From assembly GCA_009823505.1 (NCBI GenBank), contig VZQC01004693.1:4774144-4838143 (forward strand): 64,000 nt of DNA. The letters run 5' to 3'. The DNA is from Rhizomys pruinosus. Lineage: Eukaryota > Chordata > Mammalia > Rodentia > Spalacidae. A program made the translations under genes and the position numbers. The notes beneath the pieces were generated by a model. That model was given only the letters and a program-made list of their open reading frames with translations, made no database searches and was not told the origin of the DNA. Within the stretch, counting starts at the first letter, position 1. Every line of letters begins with the position of its first letter. Positions 12,385 to 23,379 of the stretch are shown piece after piece.

Positions 12385-12600
12385 GGGGCTGGAGATAAGG
12401 TTTGGCAGTTAAGAACACTTGCTGTTCTTCCAGAGGACCTGGGTTTGATTCCCAGCACCCACAAGGGGCCTAACAACCATCTGTAACTCCAGTTCCAGGG
12501 GCTCTGAAACCCTCTTCTGGTCTAAGCAGGTTTTGCAAAACACAGGTACCCTTACACACACGTAGGTAAAACTCTCATACAGATAGAAAACACTCAGTGG
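12385..12600 (+). mobile_element. B2-type SINE, diverged
   Basis: Begins ggggctggagataagg, continues agaggacctgggtttgattc and gtaactccagttccaggg, and ends with a CA-rich portion (cccttacacacacg). Orientation is plus. The tail is poor and no target duplication is evident, suggesting an older copy than those at 6.8 or 60.8 kb. Confidence 0.85.
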
Positions 12601-13107
12601 CTGGTGCACGTTAAGCCGACGTGCCAGCAGCACTAACGCGCAGGTCAGGAGCAGAGCTTCCCTTGTCTTTGGTGCTCTTTCTGCTTTTCGACTTTGAATG
12701 GCATTTTCTGGTTCTGGCCCGTCAGGCGAGGACTTCTGGGTTTCCCTGTAAGTTTGGAAAGGCACGCACACTGCAGGTCCGTCGGCTGCACTCTGCTGCG
12801 ATGACCAGCTCTGTGGCTGCGGTGTCCCTGCCCTCGTACTCTGCAGCCGGGGCCCCATGCTCAGGGCCTGCCTGAACTGCCTCCACTCTGAGCTTTCTTC
12901 AGTCACCCTTGCTGTATGCTGGGACAAAGACCCTTCCCTGGCCTGTGCCTCTCTGCATGTTCCTTTTCCTGGCTTCCACCCCCCTCCACCTCCAACCCCC
13001 ACTGGGCACCCTCCTTGTCAGGTGGTTGGTGTGTGCTTCTGCCTTAAAACCAGACTCCAGTCTACCCCTGTTTAAACATGGGTATTTTAAAACTGTTAGT
13101 CACTTTG
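12601..13107. other. Noncoding stretch, no feature seen
   Basis: GC-rich pyrimidine-biased sequence (ttccacccccctccacct at about 12975). No gene recognised. Confidence 0.5.
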
Positions 13108-13310
13108 CCACATTGGGACAAAATACCTGATATAAACAACTTACAAGTAGAAAAGAATTATGTCCGTCCTTGGTTTCAAAACTTTCTGTCCCTGAGCCTG
13201 AACCCACGAGCAGGAGGAGTGTGAGGATGGGAGGGGGTGGGACAGCTCACCTCATGGTGACCAGGAAGCAAAAGAAAAGAAAAAGAAAAAGAGGCCAGTG
13301 ACAAGACAGC
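13108..13310 (-). repeat. Old rodent LTR-like fragment, antisense, with A/G-rich end (tentative)
   Basis: The segment opens ccacattgggacaaaatacc and tgatataaacaacttaca, words typical of an antisense LTR-like repeat of the type at 8741-9046. It ends in a simple aaaagaaaag-type tract at 13269-13290. Degraded. Confidence 0.4.
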
Positions 13311-13446
13311 ATTTTCAAAGGCATGTTCCGGTGATGCCAAGAACCCCTGCTGTCCCTGCCTCCAGACCTCCAGACCTCCAACAGTCTACTCAAACAGGAC
13401 CGGCCAGTGGACCAGTGGACGGGAACACTGAGGAGCCATATCTAGT

Positions 13447-13806
13447 CACCTCTCAGTACTCAGCTACTGTGACTGTGAACACTACCCAGAGTACTCAGTT
13501 ACTGTGACTATGTGAACACTACCCAGGGTGCTTAGTTACTGTGACTGTGTGAACACTACCCAGAGAGCTCAGCTACTGTGACTGTGAACACTACCCAGAG
13601 TGCTCAGTTACTGTGACTGTGTGAATACTACCCAGGGTGCTCAGCTACTGTGACTATGTGAACACTACCCAGAGTGCTCAGTTACTGTGACTATGTGAAC
13701 ACTACCCAGAGTGCTCAGTTACTGTGACTGTGTGAACACTACCCAGAGTGCTCAGTTACTGTGACTGTGTGAACAGTACCCAGGGTGCTCAGCTACTGTG
13801 ACTAGG
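13447..13806. repeat. 37-bp minisatellite, ten copies
   Basis: Ten tandem units start at 13461, 13496, 13533, 13570, 13605, 13642, 13679, 13716, 13753 and 13790 when the cag of 'ctcagttactgtgac' is used as the register. Seven intervals are 37 bp and two are 35 bp; the 35-bp units lack a tg pair (gactgtgaac versus gactgtgtgaac). Copies differ at few positions (cagtt/cagct, agag/aggg). There are no spacers, so this is a minisatellite and not a CRISPR array. Confidence 0.95.
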
Positions 13807-14175
13807 TGAATTTTGTTTATGTGAGATAAAAACTTTCATCTTCTTTGGTTGTTGCTTTAGCACACTCCGGTCCTGCAGCATGATGTAACTTCCTCTAGGG
13901 TTTGGTCAGTTGCTTTCCTACGGTGTTAATTACCTGTTATCTCCTCCCTCCTTCCCCTTCTCTGCCCTCTCTACCCCACCTGCAGCCTGATCTGTGAAAC
14001 AGCATGGGCCTTACTGGTTCCTCCTGTGGCCTGGGCCCTCAGCTGCAGCCTGGATTCTGCAGCAATTCAGCTTAGCCTGGCTTCTCCCCTGGGCTGTGGC
14101 CTGGCTCTTGTCTCTTTCTCTTCTACTTTACTCTGTCATTGTACAAGAACACATCCTCAACACAAACAAACAGTA
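13807..14175. other. Noncoding stretch, no feature seen
   Basis: Flank of the minisatellite, with pyrimidine-rich runs (tcctccctccttccccttc). No gene recognised. Confidence 0.5.
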
Positions 14176-14975
14176 GATGCCTAAACTCTCATCACCCAAC
14201 AGTAAAAGGACACAACTGAATTTGAAGCTGGGCAAGGATCCAAGCCATTTCCCCCAGAAAGTGACTTCAATAGCCAGTGATCAGAGGAAAGATACTGGAC
14301 ACCCTTAGGGAAATGCAAATTAAAACCACAAGGAGATTCCATCCTGAAGGAAAACGAGTGTGAACAAAGACAGGGCAGCTGGGGCCTCTGCTCCACTTGC
14401 AGGATGTGAAATGGTAAGACCTCTGCGATAACAGTCTGGAAGTTCCTAAAACCCAGGAGCACAGGATGATCCTATAACCCGTGAGTAGGTCTGAAAGAAT
14501 TAGAAAACATTCTCACTTGTGGAGAACAGTAATCACAAGTTGTCCCCTGCAAAAATGTTCAAAGCAGCATTATTAACCCAATCAGTGGGGCTCACTGAAA
14601 TGTTCACCCATGGATGAGTGGAGACCAGTGGAATACTATACAGGCATAGAAGGGAAGGAACAGGTGTGTGTACAATGCAGGGAACTCTGAAAATAGTATG
14701 CAAAATGAAAGAAGCCAGATAGGAAGCAGGATGTGTGAACGATGCCATTTATTCCGAAAGCTCCTCCAGCCAAATTGGTAGTGACAGGAAGCGGCTTAGA
14801 AGCTGTCACCACCTAGGGAGGAGAAGTGAGGAGCGACTTTTAATGGGGGCCTTTTCTTTTTCTTTTGAAGAAGATGAGCAAGGGTGGTGTTGGAGAAGGC
14901 AGCGTCTTTACCGCATGAAGATGCTGACCTGGAACAAATGGAAAGAGGAGAGACTCTCTAGTTAACTGGGTCACT
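14176..14975 (+). repeat. Old L1 3' end (L1M-type)
   Basis: The order of words matches the ORF2 tail and 3' UTR of old mammalian L1: gggaaatgcaaattaaaacc, then tgtggagaacagtaatcac, tgttcaaagcagcattatta, catggatgagtggagacc and ggaatactatacaggcat. Orientation is plus. The sequence is heavily diverged and cannot be translated over any length. It is much older than the rodent L1 at 28.2-30.0 kb. Confidence 0.75.
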
Positions 14976-15483
14976 AAAAACCCACATTCTCATGGCTCTG
15001 TACTCTAACGGTGCCCAGATAGAACACACACCCCGAGACTTCATATGTCTACAACTGTCTTCATTTCCACTCAGTTCTCTTAATTCACAGACAGAGGAGT
15101 CGCTCCCAGGCATACCCCACAGCCAAGCTCTGTGGTTAGTGTTTTCCTGGCCTCTTCAGCCTTGACAAATTGTTGGAACACATGAGTCTCTTGATTCAGT
15201 GTTTTAGCTGATGTCTGTTTCCATAGGAAAAGGTACAGGACTCTGCTCAAAATGCAATTTGATATTGTGAAGTCTTGTGAAGTGAAAGTCTTGGATTGTA
15301 CTCCAAACACACAAGGTAGAATGTCACAGCGTCAGCAAAGGACAGCGATGGGGTCCTGGAGCTGGAGGCGGGCACACAGGGCCATCCAGTCTGGTGTCCA
15401 ACCATCTCAGACTCAGAGGATACCAATGTGGAGGTGTTTTCACATACTTTATTCCATCTTAGGAAATCAGTGGGGATTCGAGG
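14976..15483. other. Noncoding stretch, no feature seen
   Basis: No repeat or gene recognised between the old L1 and the B2 insertion. Confidence 0.5.
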
Positions 15484-15792
15484 CTGACAACTATTATTTT
15501 TTTATTTTTATTTTTTTATTTTTTTATTTTTAATTTAATTTTTAAAATTTATTTCTGTATGTGTATGAATGTACTATATGCATGTAGGTTTGTGCACCCG
15601 TGTAGTGCAATGCCGCAGAGGTCAGAAGAGGGTGTCGGATTCCCCTGGAACTGGAGTTCTCCTAGAATTGGAGTTTCAGACGGTTCTCAGCCGCCATGTG
15701 GGTGCTGGGGATCGAACCCGGGTCCTCTGTAAGAGCGGTCGGTGCTCTTAACCGCTAGGCCATTTCTCCAGCCCCTGACAACTATTATTTTT
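15484..15792 (-). mobile_element. B2-type SINE, antisense, long form, with exact 18-bp TSD
   Basis: The target duplication ctgacaactattattttt is exact at 15484-15501 and 15775-15792. The T-rich run 15498-15550 is the reversed A/T tail. The element carries the long-form internal duplication around 15647-15680 (second copy ctagaattggagtt) and the canonical head at about 15774. An exact target duplication points to a fairly recent insertion. Confidence 0.93.
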
Positions 15793-16403
15793 AAAACAAT
15801 GAATAGTCAGTTTCCAGGCCAGCTTCATGGCAGAATGGCTGACTTTCAGGGTTGAGTTGAAAGCCCCCTGTGCAGGGTCTGAAGATCGGCCAGGTATGAA
15901 TTCTGGATTCAAGGAGATTTTCCTTTGACACACACCAGGAGTCATTTTATTATTTTCTCCACTCTAGGATTAAAATAGAAATGAGGTGCTCACAGGGACA
16001 GGTGATGACAGGTCCTCAGACCCCAGATCCCCAGGCCTGCTGCCCACCACAACCACAGCAGGGCCCTCTCCTTGGTTAGAAGCATATGGAATGTCTTTCT
16101 CCTATCACCAGAAAAAAAACAGCCAATGTCCCCAGGGGACACTGGACACTGATCTATATCTGTATCCTCTTAAGCCAGGAGGAAGAGATTTTAAAAGTGC
16201 CACCGTGGTGACTAACGCACCTGAGCTCACACAAACCTGTTGAGTAGCTCTGTCTCTACCGGAATCTCCCTGGGTGATGGCCTGTTTGCCTCAAGCCCTC
16301 TTCCTTCTGCTGAGTTCCTCTGTCTGAGATTTTCTGCGGAGGCTCTGATGTTATTTCTGTAATCTAGAGGACAAGAATTCCTGACAGGAAGTTTGATGGC
16401 AGT
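15793..16403. other. Noncoding stretch, no feature seen
   Basis: No gene or clear repeat recognised. Confidence 0.5.

Positions 16404-16444
<41 letters not shown>
16404..16444. repeat. (GT)n microsatellite
   Basis: About 20 uninterrupted GT units. Likely length-polymorphic. Confidence 0.95.
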
Positions 16445-16449
<5 letters not shown>

Positions 16450-17099
16450 CTCTGGAAACTTCTGGACTCTCTGGCATGTGCCACCTGGCCCTGGCCACTG
16501 CTGTGATCCCCTGCTGGCTTCCTGCTCCCATGAGTTTCCCATGCTCACAGACCCCACAGGAATGGGAATCCCAGCCTTTTCCTGGCCTCAGGGCTCTGGC
16601 CTGGCAGATCTGGGACCAAGTCCTGCTCAAGCATTTCTGACCTTCTGGTAAGTCACATGTCTCCCGGATCCAGCTCTTGGGGTAAAGCCCACAGCCGTGG
16701 CCTCCCATGCTGGGAAGCCAGGGCTCCAGCAGCAGCTCTTCCAGATGCCTGGCTTGCTTGCAGAGTTGCCCAGTTCCACGCTTTGAGTCTGCCTGACAGT
16801 GGCCACGTCAGCCCAGGGAGGACAAGGGACAGAGTCAGAAAGAGGTGCAGTGGGTTCTCCTGTGTCCTCTGTACCAGCCACCAGCTGGTCTCCACCTCTG
16901 TGGCTGCGGTGCCCCAGGGCTCCGTGACATGTCCCCTCTGGCCCCCACTGTTCACCATGCCCTCCTTCAAATCACATCCGCTCTGGACCTCTGTGACACA
17001 GACTGAGTCTTACAGGAATCCGTCCCCAAGGGTGATCCCAGGGGGCTCACTAAACACCATCAGGCTGAGTAGTCCTTGCATTGGCATCCTCCCAAAGGA
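16445..17099. other. Noncoding stretch, no feature seen
   Basis: GC-rich sequence with accidental open frames on both strands. The 210-codon plus-strand frame at 16657-17289 runs from here into the 5' UTR of the Tcf3 pseudogene and so is not a gene. Confidence 0.5.
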
Positions 17100-20000
17100 A
17101 GTCATAATCCCTAGTATTGTGGCAGTGTGGCTCCATTTAGAAATAAGGTCTTTACAGGGACCGGGCGGAACATGTCTCCTGCCGCGGGAAGACAAGGCAG
17201 CCCCGGAGGCTGCGGGCGTAGAGTGGCCAGTGCTGCGCACCATGCTCCCTTCCCCGCAGGCAGAGAAGGTCAAGTGGGGGGCCAGGTGACGAGAACAGGA
17301 AGAGGGAGCTAAGGAGGAAGAGGAAGAAGCACGCGCGCCCCCGAGTCCGGCGCGACCCCCGTGGCCCACGTGCGACCCTCAGGGATGCGCCCGTCAACCC
17401 TTTTTGTCGCCGGGGTTCCCCTAGGGTGGTGGGCAGCAAGGTGCAGCCCGGTTGCAAGCTCCCCGCCCAGCAGGGCTGTTTCTGGAGCTGGGGTGCACAC
17501 CCCAATTCCTGAGCCTGTTGCCGTGACCAGAGGATGGACCAGTCTCAGAGAATGGCACCTGTGGGCTCTGACGAGTGACCTGTTAGATTTCAGTATGATG
17601 TTCCTCTGCCTGTGGCTAATGGAAAGGGACGGCCCACCTCCTTGGCTGGAACCCAGTTTGGAGGCTCAGGCCTAGAGGACAGGTCCAGCTCTGGCTCCTG
17701 GAGTGTCAGTGACCAGAATAGCTCCGCCTTCGAACCCGGCCGGACCTACAGCGAAGGTACCCACTTTAGTGAGTCACACAACAACCTGTCCTCATCCACG
17801 TTCCTGGGACCGGGTCTTGGAGGCAAGGGCAGTGAGCAGAGCACCTACCACACCTTTGGAAGAGACACTGTTATCAGTGGGCTGGGTCAGGCTGCCTTCC
17901 TGCCTGGCAAGCTGGGTCTCAGTAGTCCCGGGCCTCTGTCCTCATCGGGTGTGAAGAGTGGCTCCCAGTATTACCCCTCGCTCCCCAGCAACCCTCAGCA
18001 AAGAGCTGCAGATAGTGGCCTGGCAGATGCCCAGCTCAAGAAGGTCCAGAAGGTCCCTCCTGGTCTGCCCTCCTCGGTGTACCCACCCAGCTCAAGTGAT
18101 AACTATGGCAGAGACACTTCAGCCTACCCCTCTGCCAAGACCCCCAGCTACACCTACCCACTCCCTTTTATATGGCAGATGGCAGCCTGCACCCCTTCTC
18201 GGAGTTCTGGAGTCCCCCTGGCCAGGCTGGCTTTGGGCCCATGTTGGGTGATGGCACGTCCCCTCTGCCCCTCGTGCCAGGATGGTAGTGGGTGGTAGTG
18301 GAAACGGCACCTTTGGGGACCCCACCAACAGGAACACCTGCCTGGTGGGTAACAGGAGCTACCAGCTGCAGGGAGCTGAGGTTAATGGAGCGCTAGCAGC
18401 TGTGTCCAGCTTTGCAGCCACCCCTGGAACCTACGATGGGACTTCAGGTCACACGCCACCTGTGAGTGGAGCAGACAGTGTCATGGGTACCCGAGGGTCC
18501 ACAGCCAGCAGCTCAGGAGATGTCCTAGGGAAGGCACTGGCCTCGATCTACTTCTCGAAAACTCCCACAATAACTTCTCGCCTAGCCCCTCGACGCCTGT
18601 GGGCTCACCACAGGGCCTGCCAGAGACATCGCCATGGCCCCGAGCAGGAGCACCCAGTGCCTTATCACCCACCTATGATGGGGGTCTCCATGGCCTGCAG
18701 AGCAAGACGGAGTACCGCCTGGATGAGGCCATCCATATCCTCTGAAGCCATGCCGTGGGCACCGCCAGTGATATCCATGGACTCCTACCTGGCCATGGAG
18801 CACTGGCCACCAGCTTCACAGGCCCCATGCCACTAGGTGGGCGGCATGCCAGCTTTGTTGGTGGCAGCCACCCAGAGGATAGCCTCGCAGGCATTGCCAG
18901 TCTTCTGCACAAACTTGCAGCCCTCCCCAGCCAGCCCAGTGCCCTCCCTGACCTCGTGCAGAGACCACCCGACTCCTACAGTGGACTTGGGAGGGCAGGC
19001 ACCACAGGAGGTGCAAGCGAGAGCACGCTAGAGGAGAAGGAGGGTGAGGAAAACACTGTGGTGGCCTACACATCTGAAGAAGACAAGAAGGAATTGAAGG
19101 TCCCTCCAGCGAGGACCAGCCCAGATGAGGACGAGGACGACCTTCTCCCCCTAGAGCAGAAGGCTGAGCAGGAGAAGGAGCGCCAAGTGGCCAATAATGC
19201 CCGGGAGCAGCTGCGGGTCCGAGACATCAATGAGGCCTTTAAGGAGCTCAGCCAAATGTGCCAGCTGCACCTGAGCTGCGAGAAGCCGAAGACCAAACTG
19301 CTCATCCTGCACCAGGCCGTGGCCGTCATCCTCAGCCTGGAGCAGTAGGTGCGAGAACGCAACCTAAACCCCAAAGCAGCCTGCCTGAAACACAGGGAGG
19401 AGGAGAAAGTGGCCAGTGTTGTCAGGGCCTCCCAACTGGTGCTGTCGGCTGCCCACCTTGGTCTGGGCGATGCCCACAACCCAGCTGGGCACCTGTGAGC
19501 ATGGTGAGAGCAGGAATCATCACACTCCATGCCACACTGCACCAGGACAGGCCTTGGCATGGTTGAGGGTTGGTACGTCACCTTGGCAGCACCACAGCAG
19601 TGCATGAGGCCACTGCACAGGGATGTCACCCCAGCTTGTAGCCCTCCAACCACCGCGCAGCTCACGCCATACCAGGGAGCTGCCGCTGTGTCTTGGCTCC
19701 AGTTGCCAGATGGACGGAGCTGGTTCTTGCCCTTTGGTTAAAACTGAGGACTGTAAAAACCCCAACATACTCACTTTTCAGAAGAAAAAAACATGCCTTA
19801 AGTGTGTAGGATGGAGAAATTGAAACTGTTGCCCCGTGATGAAGGGAGGGGCCAAGACTGGCTTCAACTTCAGAGCCACCAGCAAATCGTGCCTAAGCAT
19901 ATTTTTTTAAAAGAATTAAAAAAAACAGTAGTTATGGGATTTTTTTTATGTAGATGAAAATTAGCAAGAATGTGGACTTCAGTGTCTTTTTTTTTTTTTA

Positions 20001-20225
20001 GCTTTATTTTGCCTATATTTTGTAAGCAACAAATTTTTGTATAAAAGTCTCCTGTCTCTTGCTGTTTCTAAAAAAAAAAAAAAAAAAAAGAAAGAAGGTC
20101 TTTACAGATGTAAGCCACATGGGTTAGGGACAAGTGTCCTTACAAGGTGGGATTTGAAGGCTTACAGACACACCAGAAGAAGTGGCTAGGATGGATTGGA
20201 TAAATTCCACCTGCTATACAAAAAT
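17100..20225 (+). repeat. MLT1-like LTR split by the Tcf3 pseudogene, with 13-bp TSD
   Basis: Left of the pseudogene the sequence reads gtggctccatttagaaata, then aggtctttacag (17145-17157). Right of it the sequence resumes aaggtctttacag (20095-20107), then atgtaagccacatgggtta and gacaagtgtccttacaagg. Joined in thought, this follows the internal order of old MLT1-type LTRs ('ggaaatagggtctttgcagatg', 'tggtgtccttataa'). The direct repeat aaggtctttacag is exact over 13 bp and extends to 17 bp with one mismatch. That marks an L1-type integration into the older repeat. Confidence 0.75.
17158..20094 (+). pseudogene. Tcf3-ps: Processed pseudogene of Tcf3 (E2A, E12 splice form)
   Basis: An intronless copy of the mRNA for transcription factor E2A, a class I bHLH protein that binds E-boxes as a dimer. 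Layout: GC-rich 5' UTR from 17158; start codon at 17534 (MDQSQRMAPVG follows); homology through the AD1 and middle regions ([53 protein letters not shown]); bHLH at about 19190-19348; C-terminal tail to a stop at 19496-19498 (NPAGHL); 3' UTR to about 20069; poly(A) 20070-20089. The bHLH exon is the E12 type ([10 protein letters not shown] before the basic region, then [17 protein letters not shown]), not E47. Disablements: an 8-base loss creating TGA at 17576; a compensating 1-base loss near 17605; frameshifts near 18165 and 18560; TAG at 19346 replacing a Gln codon. It is flanked by a 13-bp target duplication. It is not expected to encode protein. Confidence 0.96.
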
Positions 20226-20459
20226 GCCTTAGGCTGGGAAACTGAGGACAGTCACTACAATTCTGCAGGCTTCCAAATCCAAGTTCAAGACAGTGCCAGA
20301 TTTAGTGTACAGTGAACTCCTGATCCTCATGGGGCAGGGGATCCTCTCATTGAGCCCCCGCATGCTGGAAGCGGCCATGGAGACATGGAGACCCCCCTCC
20401 CCCAGCTGGACGGGGCCATGGAGACTGCCCCTGGCTGAAAGGGGCCACAGGGACACCCA
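20226..20459. other. Noncoding stretch, no feature seen
   Basis: No gene recognised. gccatggagac occurs twice (about 20374 and 20415), a small local duplication. Confidence 0.45.
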
Positions 20460-20790
20460 GACCTCTTATGTAAAGGCTATAATCTCACCTATGGCCCAAT
20501 CCCCACTGCAGAAATCAGGCTGTGCCTTGCTCTACGTTGGAGCAGAGGCTTCCAGGCTGTGCCTTGCCCAGATTTTATAATTTTTATAAAACAGGAGTTG
20601 GCTTCATTGTGAGTGTAAATGGTAAGACTCTGCATCTTGTCTGTGTGAATCAACAATAACCTGTCCAGCATGGACCTCTAGGCACAGACTGACAACTTAT
20701 ATAAATATTACCATCCATGAACTCACCAAATTAAATTTAAAAACCCTATGGACACATGGATGTGTCAAATCATGTCACAAAAACAAGGCC
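20460..20790 (+). repeat. Old AT-rich LTR-like repeat, related to 60150-60540
   Basis: The run aggctgtgccttgc, then attttataatttttataa, gagtgtaaatggtaagactc and tgcatcttgtctgtgtg corresponds in order to 60165-60290 (aggctgtgccgtggc, ccatttttataagcag, gagtataaacacagaggctc, tgcaccttggtgaac). The two are diverged copies of one interspersed repeat whose family I cannot name. Within this copy caggctgtgccttgc occurs twice (20518 and 20553). Confidence 0.5.
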
Positions 20791-21303
20791 TGAGAGTTTA
20801 CCAAACAGGTATACCAATTCACAAGATATCCCCACCTCTTGATCACAGAAAAGGTGGGACACCTAACTCTGGGGCACCCACTAATCTGTTACCAGAGTTG
20901 TCAGAGGCACTCATCCCAGGATCCACGGGCAATGGGCTCCCTGTCAGTCCCCATGGCTTGCTCAACACCACCCCCTCCCAGCGGAGCCACTGGAATTTAG
21001 CACATATCTCAAGCCACAGAGGGCAGGGAGTCCTGGAAGCATCAGAAGCTGAGAGAGCAAAGGATTGCTCTCCTCAGAGCTGCTGGTAGAGCCGGGCGAT
21101 GGGAACCTGGGGTTCAGACTCACAGCCTTTAGGACGTGGCAGAAGCCCCCAGTTTGGAGTACTGAGCTGGGGCTGCCTGCGATCCCGATATCCAGAATGA
21201 AATGTCAACCCTCCTCTAAAGACGGGAGTGCTATAGAGACAGCGAAAAGTACTAGAACGGGGAAAGTAGCCATTGGACCACGAAGTGCTACTTATTAAGT
21301 TCA

Positions 21304-21352
21304 GCCACTGCTCCAATGTAGAGCAAGGCACAGCCTGGCTTCTGCAGTGAGG
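21304..21352 (-). repeat. Inverted partner of 20506-20551
   Basis: Reverse-complemented, this segment reads ctgcagaagccaggctgtg, then ccttgctctacattggag. That matches 20506-20545 at nearly every position. The arms are about 45 bp and lie about 750 bp apart. The arrangement could be a piece of the same repeat family in opposite orientation, or a local inversion. Confidence 0.7.
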
Positions 21353-22918
21353 ATCCGGCCACAGGTCAACAGGCATAGCCTTCAGTATCCCTTGTCTCTC
21401 ATCTCCAGGCTCCAGGCCAAGTTGCTGGCAGAGATCCGGTGTGGCAGGCGGACTTGCCAGAGGGCGAGAGCTGTTCTTTTTGCCGTATCTATGATTTCTG
21501 ATTTTCCTCAGTATAGAACAGGAGATCTTTGGGAGTGAGAAAAAGGCCTTGTCTTTGCTTTTAAATTGAAAGGTAAAACTTAAGAATGCCCTGTCCTGGC
21601 GACCTCTGCCTTTCCTCTGTCACGTGACAGATACTGTGGAGGGGCTGAGAAAGCCGCGTGCTGCTGTGCGTCAGCCACTTGCCTACTCTCACTGCTGGCT
21701 TTCACGGGGTTAAATTCACACCCAAACTTTTGCTTTCACCCTGGGAATGATGAACAGAAATGTCATAGTGTTAAGAGAGACATCAAAAGTGCAGACTTGG
21801 GAACACGATAGGCCTCGCCGTCCCCTGAGATACCACCTGTCACCACCATTGCATGAGCACGGGAGCTTTGCCCCTGAGCTCTGAGCCGGAGCCCATGTGA
21901 GGGCTGACCAGACCCTCGCATGGCCGTCCCACAGGGAACTCTGGCTCATCCTCTGCATCAGGCTTCTCTGAAATGATCTCAAAATGAGCAAAGCTTTCTG
22001 CAGGAAATCGGCTGCCACTGTCACCCGAGGTCGAGACACCTGGGCTGTGTCTAGAAAATGCCATGACTTCTGTCATTGGAGGGAGGGAGGTGGGGCAGTA
22101 GAGGGGCATCATGCCACCTCATGGAAGCCAAGTGGTTAGGATGGTGATGCCCCACGGTGGGGCCGGAAGTCTGACCGCTATGCCCTGAAACACCCCTGGG
22201 TACCAGCACCATGCCACATGGCAGCCTTTCATACCTGGCGGATTATTTCCTGCTGCCTGTGGAAGGGTTAGGGTTAAAACCTCAGTGCAGGATGGGCCTG
22301 CAGACGACATACGGGACTCAGCCAGCCTGGGCCAATCCAGGTGTGGTGACAGATACTGAGGACAATGTCTGCAAACTTACCTGAGCACAGGGCCTTCCCC
22401 TGCCTCACCTGGACCAGAGCTCCTGCAGGGTCACCTGCCCTGCTCCTGTCTGTTCACACAGGGCAGGGAGCTGGTCTGGGGTAGCATTCCTTCTCACTGT
22501 TCTTGTGGGGAGGTTCAGGAGCTTGGCTGCTTTGAGGTATTTCGACAATATCAGCTTCATGGTCAGATGTCAGGACCCTGCCAGAGCACAATGGAGGCAG
22601 CGAGGGGCGCAGGTGTCCAGGAAACCCACACTCATGTATTCATGATAGCAGCGCTGGGTTGAGGGGAGGCGTGTGAAGACAGGCTGATGGGTTAAGGCGG
22701 GACTGAGTTGCCAACTGACAGACATCCTGAGGGCTGTTTAGTCTAGAAATGAAGGCAGCGCCTACGTGGGCATCTAACTGTGACTGAGGCGTGCCTGGTG
22801 AGTGGAAGGGACACCCAGAAATAAGTCCCTTTGCAGCCAAGCATGAGACACAACTGACATTCTGCCAAAATGTGGACAGGGTGTGGAGGGACACTGGCAT
22901 GGCCACGCCCAGAGGGCC
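21353..22918. other. Noncoding stretch, no clear feature
   Basis: No gene confirmed. A 90-codon minus-strand frame at 21840-22112 has unusually acidic, protein-like composition (EKPDAEDEPEF). It has no recognisable family and no convincing splice signals, so it is not annotated as a gene. Confidence 0.45.
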
Positions 22919-23018
22919 TTTCCCGGAAGGTCTGTCCCAGGCCTCCGCAGTGGAGCAATGCCAGGGCCGTTCCCGGAAGCTCTGTCCCAGGCTTCCGCAG
23001 TGGAGCAATGCCAGGGCC
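22919..23018. repeat. 50-bp tandem duplication
   Basis: Two adjacent copies of a 50-bp unit start tcccggaagg (22921) and tcccggaagc (22971), each containing ctgtcccaggc and ccgcagtggagcaatgccag. They differ at few bases. Confidence 0.93.
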
Positions 23019-23379
23019 ACGTGCCCTTCCACGTGATCACACTCTTCCCTGGCAATCTGCATCACTGCGGAGGTGGGACAGGGTGCTGTCTTTGCCTTGT
23101 TTCACTGGTGGAGAGTCACGGGTAGGTAGGGGAAGAGAAGAGCAGTTTGCCCTGGACACAGACTATGCTGGGTCTGTGGCCTTTGCTCAGTGGTGGGACA
23201 GATAGGACAAAGGGTAGACATCTCCCTCATTTGCGATCAGGGCTTCCCTTCCTGTAGATCTAAGCTTCTTGGTTCTGAAGGTCCTGGGTCTGGGGGATTC
23301 CAGCTTCCATAGGGACACGAAGACTCTGTGGACTTTGGAGGGTAGGCTTAAGTCTTCTCCAGCTGTGATGGACACCACG
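23019..23379. other. Noncoding stretch, no feature seen
   Basis: No gene recognised. tggtgggacag-type words recur at about 23068 and 23190 without forming an array. Confidence 0.45.

Noticed and set aside
12409..13002. 197-codon minus-strand frame
   Set aside because: Its C-terminal part is a reversed B2-type SINE and the rest lacks any resemblance to a protein.
13447..13806. Regular 37-bp repeats resembling a CRISPR array
   Set aside because: Units are contiguous with no unique spacers, and the context is a rodent genome.
16657..17289. 210-codon plus-strand frame upstream of the Tcf3 copy
   Set aside because: It runs across the insertion boundary at 17158 into the pseudogene 5' UTR, so it cannot be an ancestral gene.
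17612..18298. 228-codon frame as a possible functional Tcf3-like gene
   Set aside because: It lacks the true start (stop at 17576), shifts frame near 18165 and ends prematurely. It is part of a processed pseudogene.
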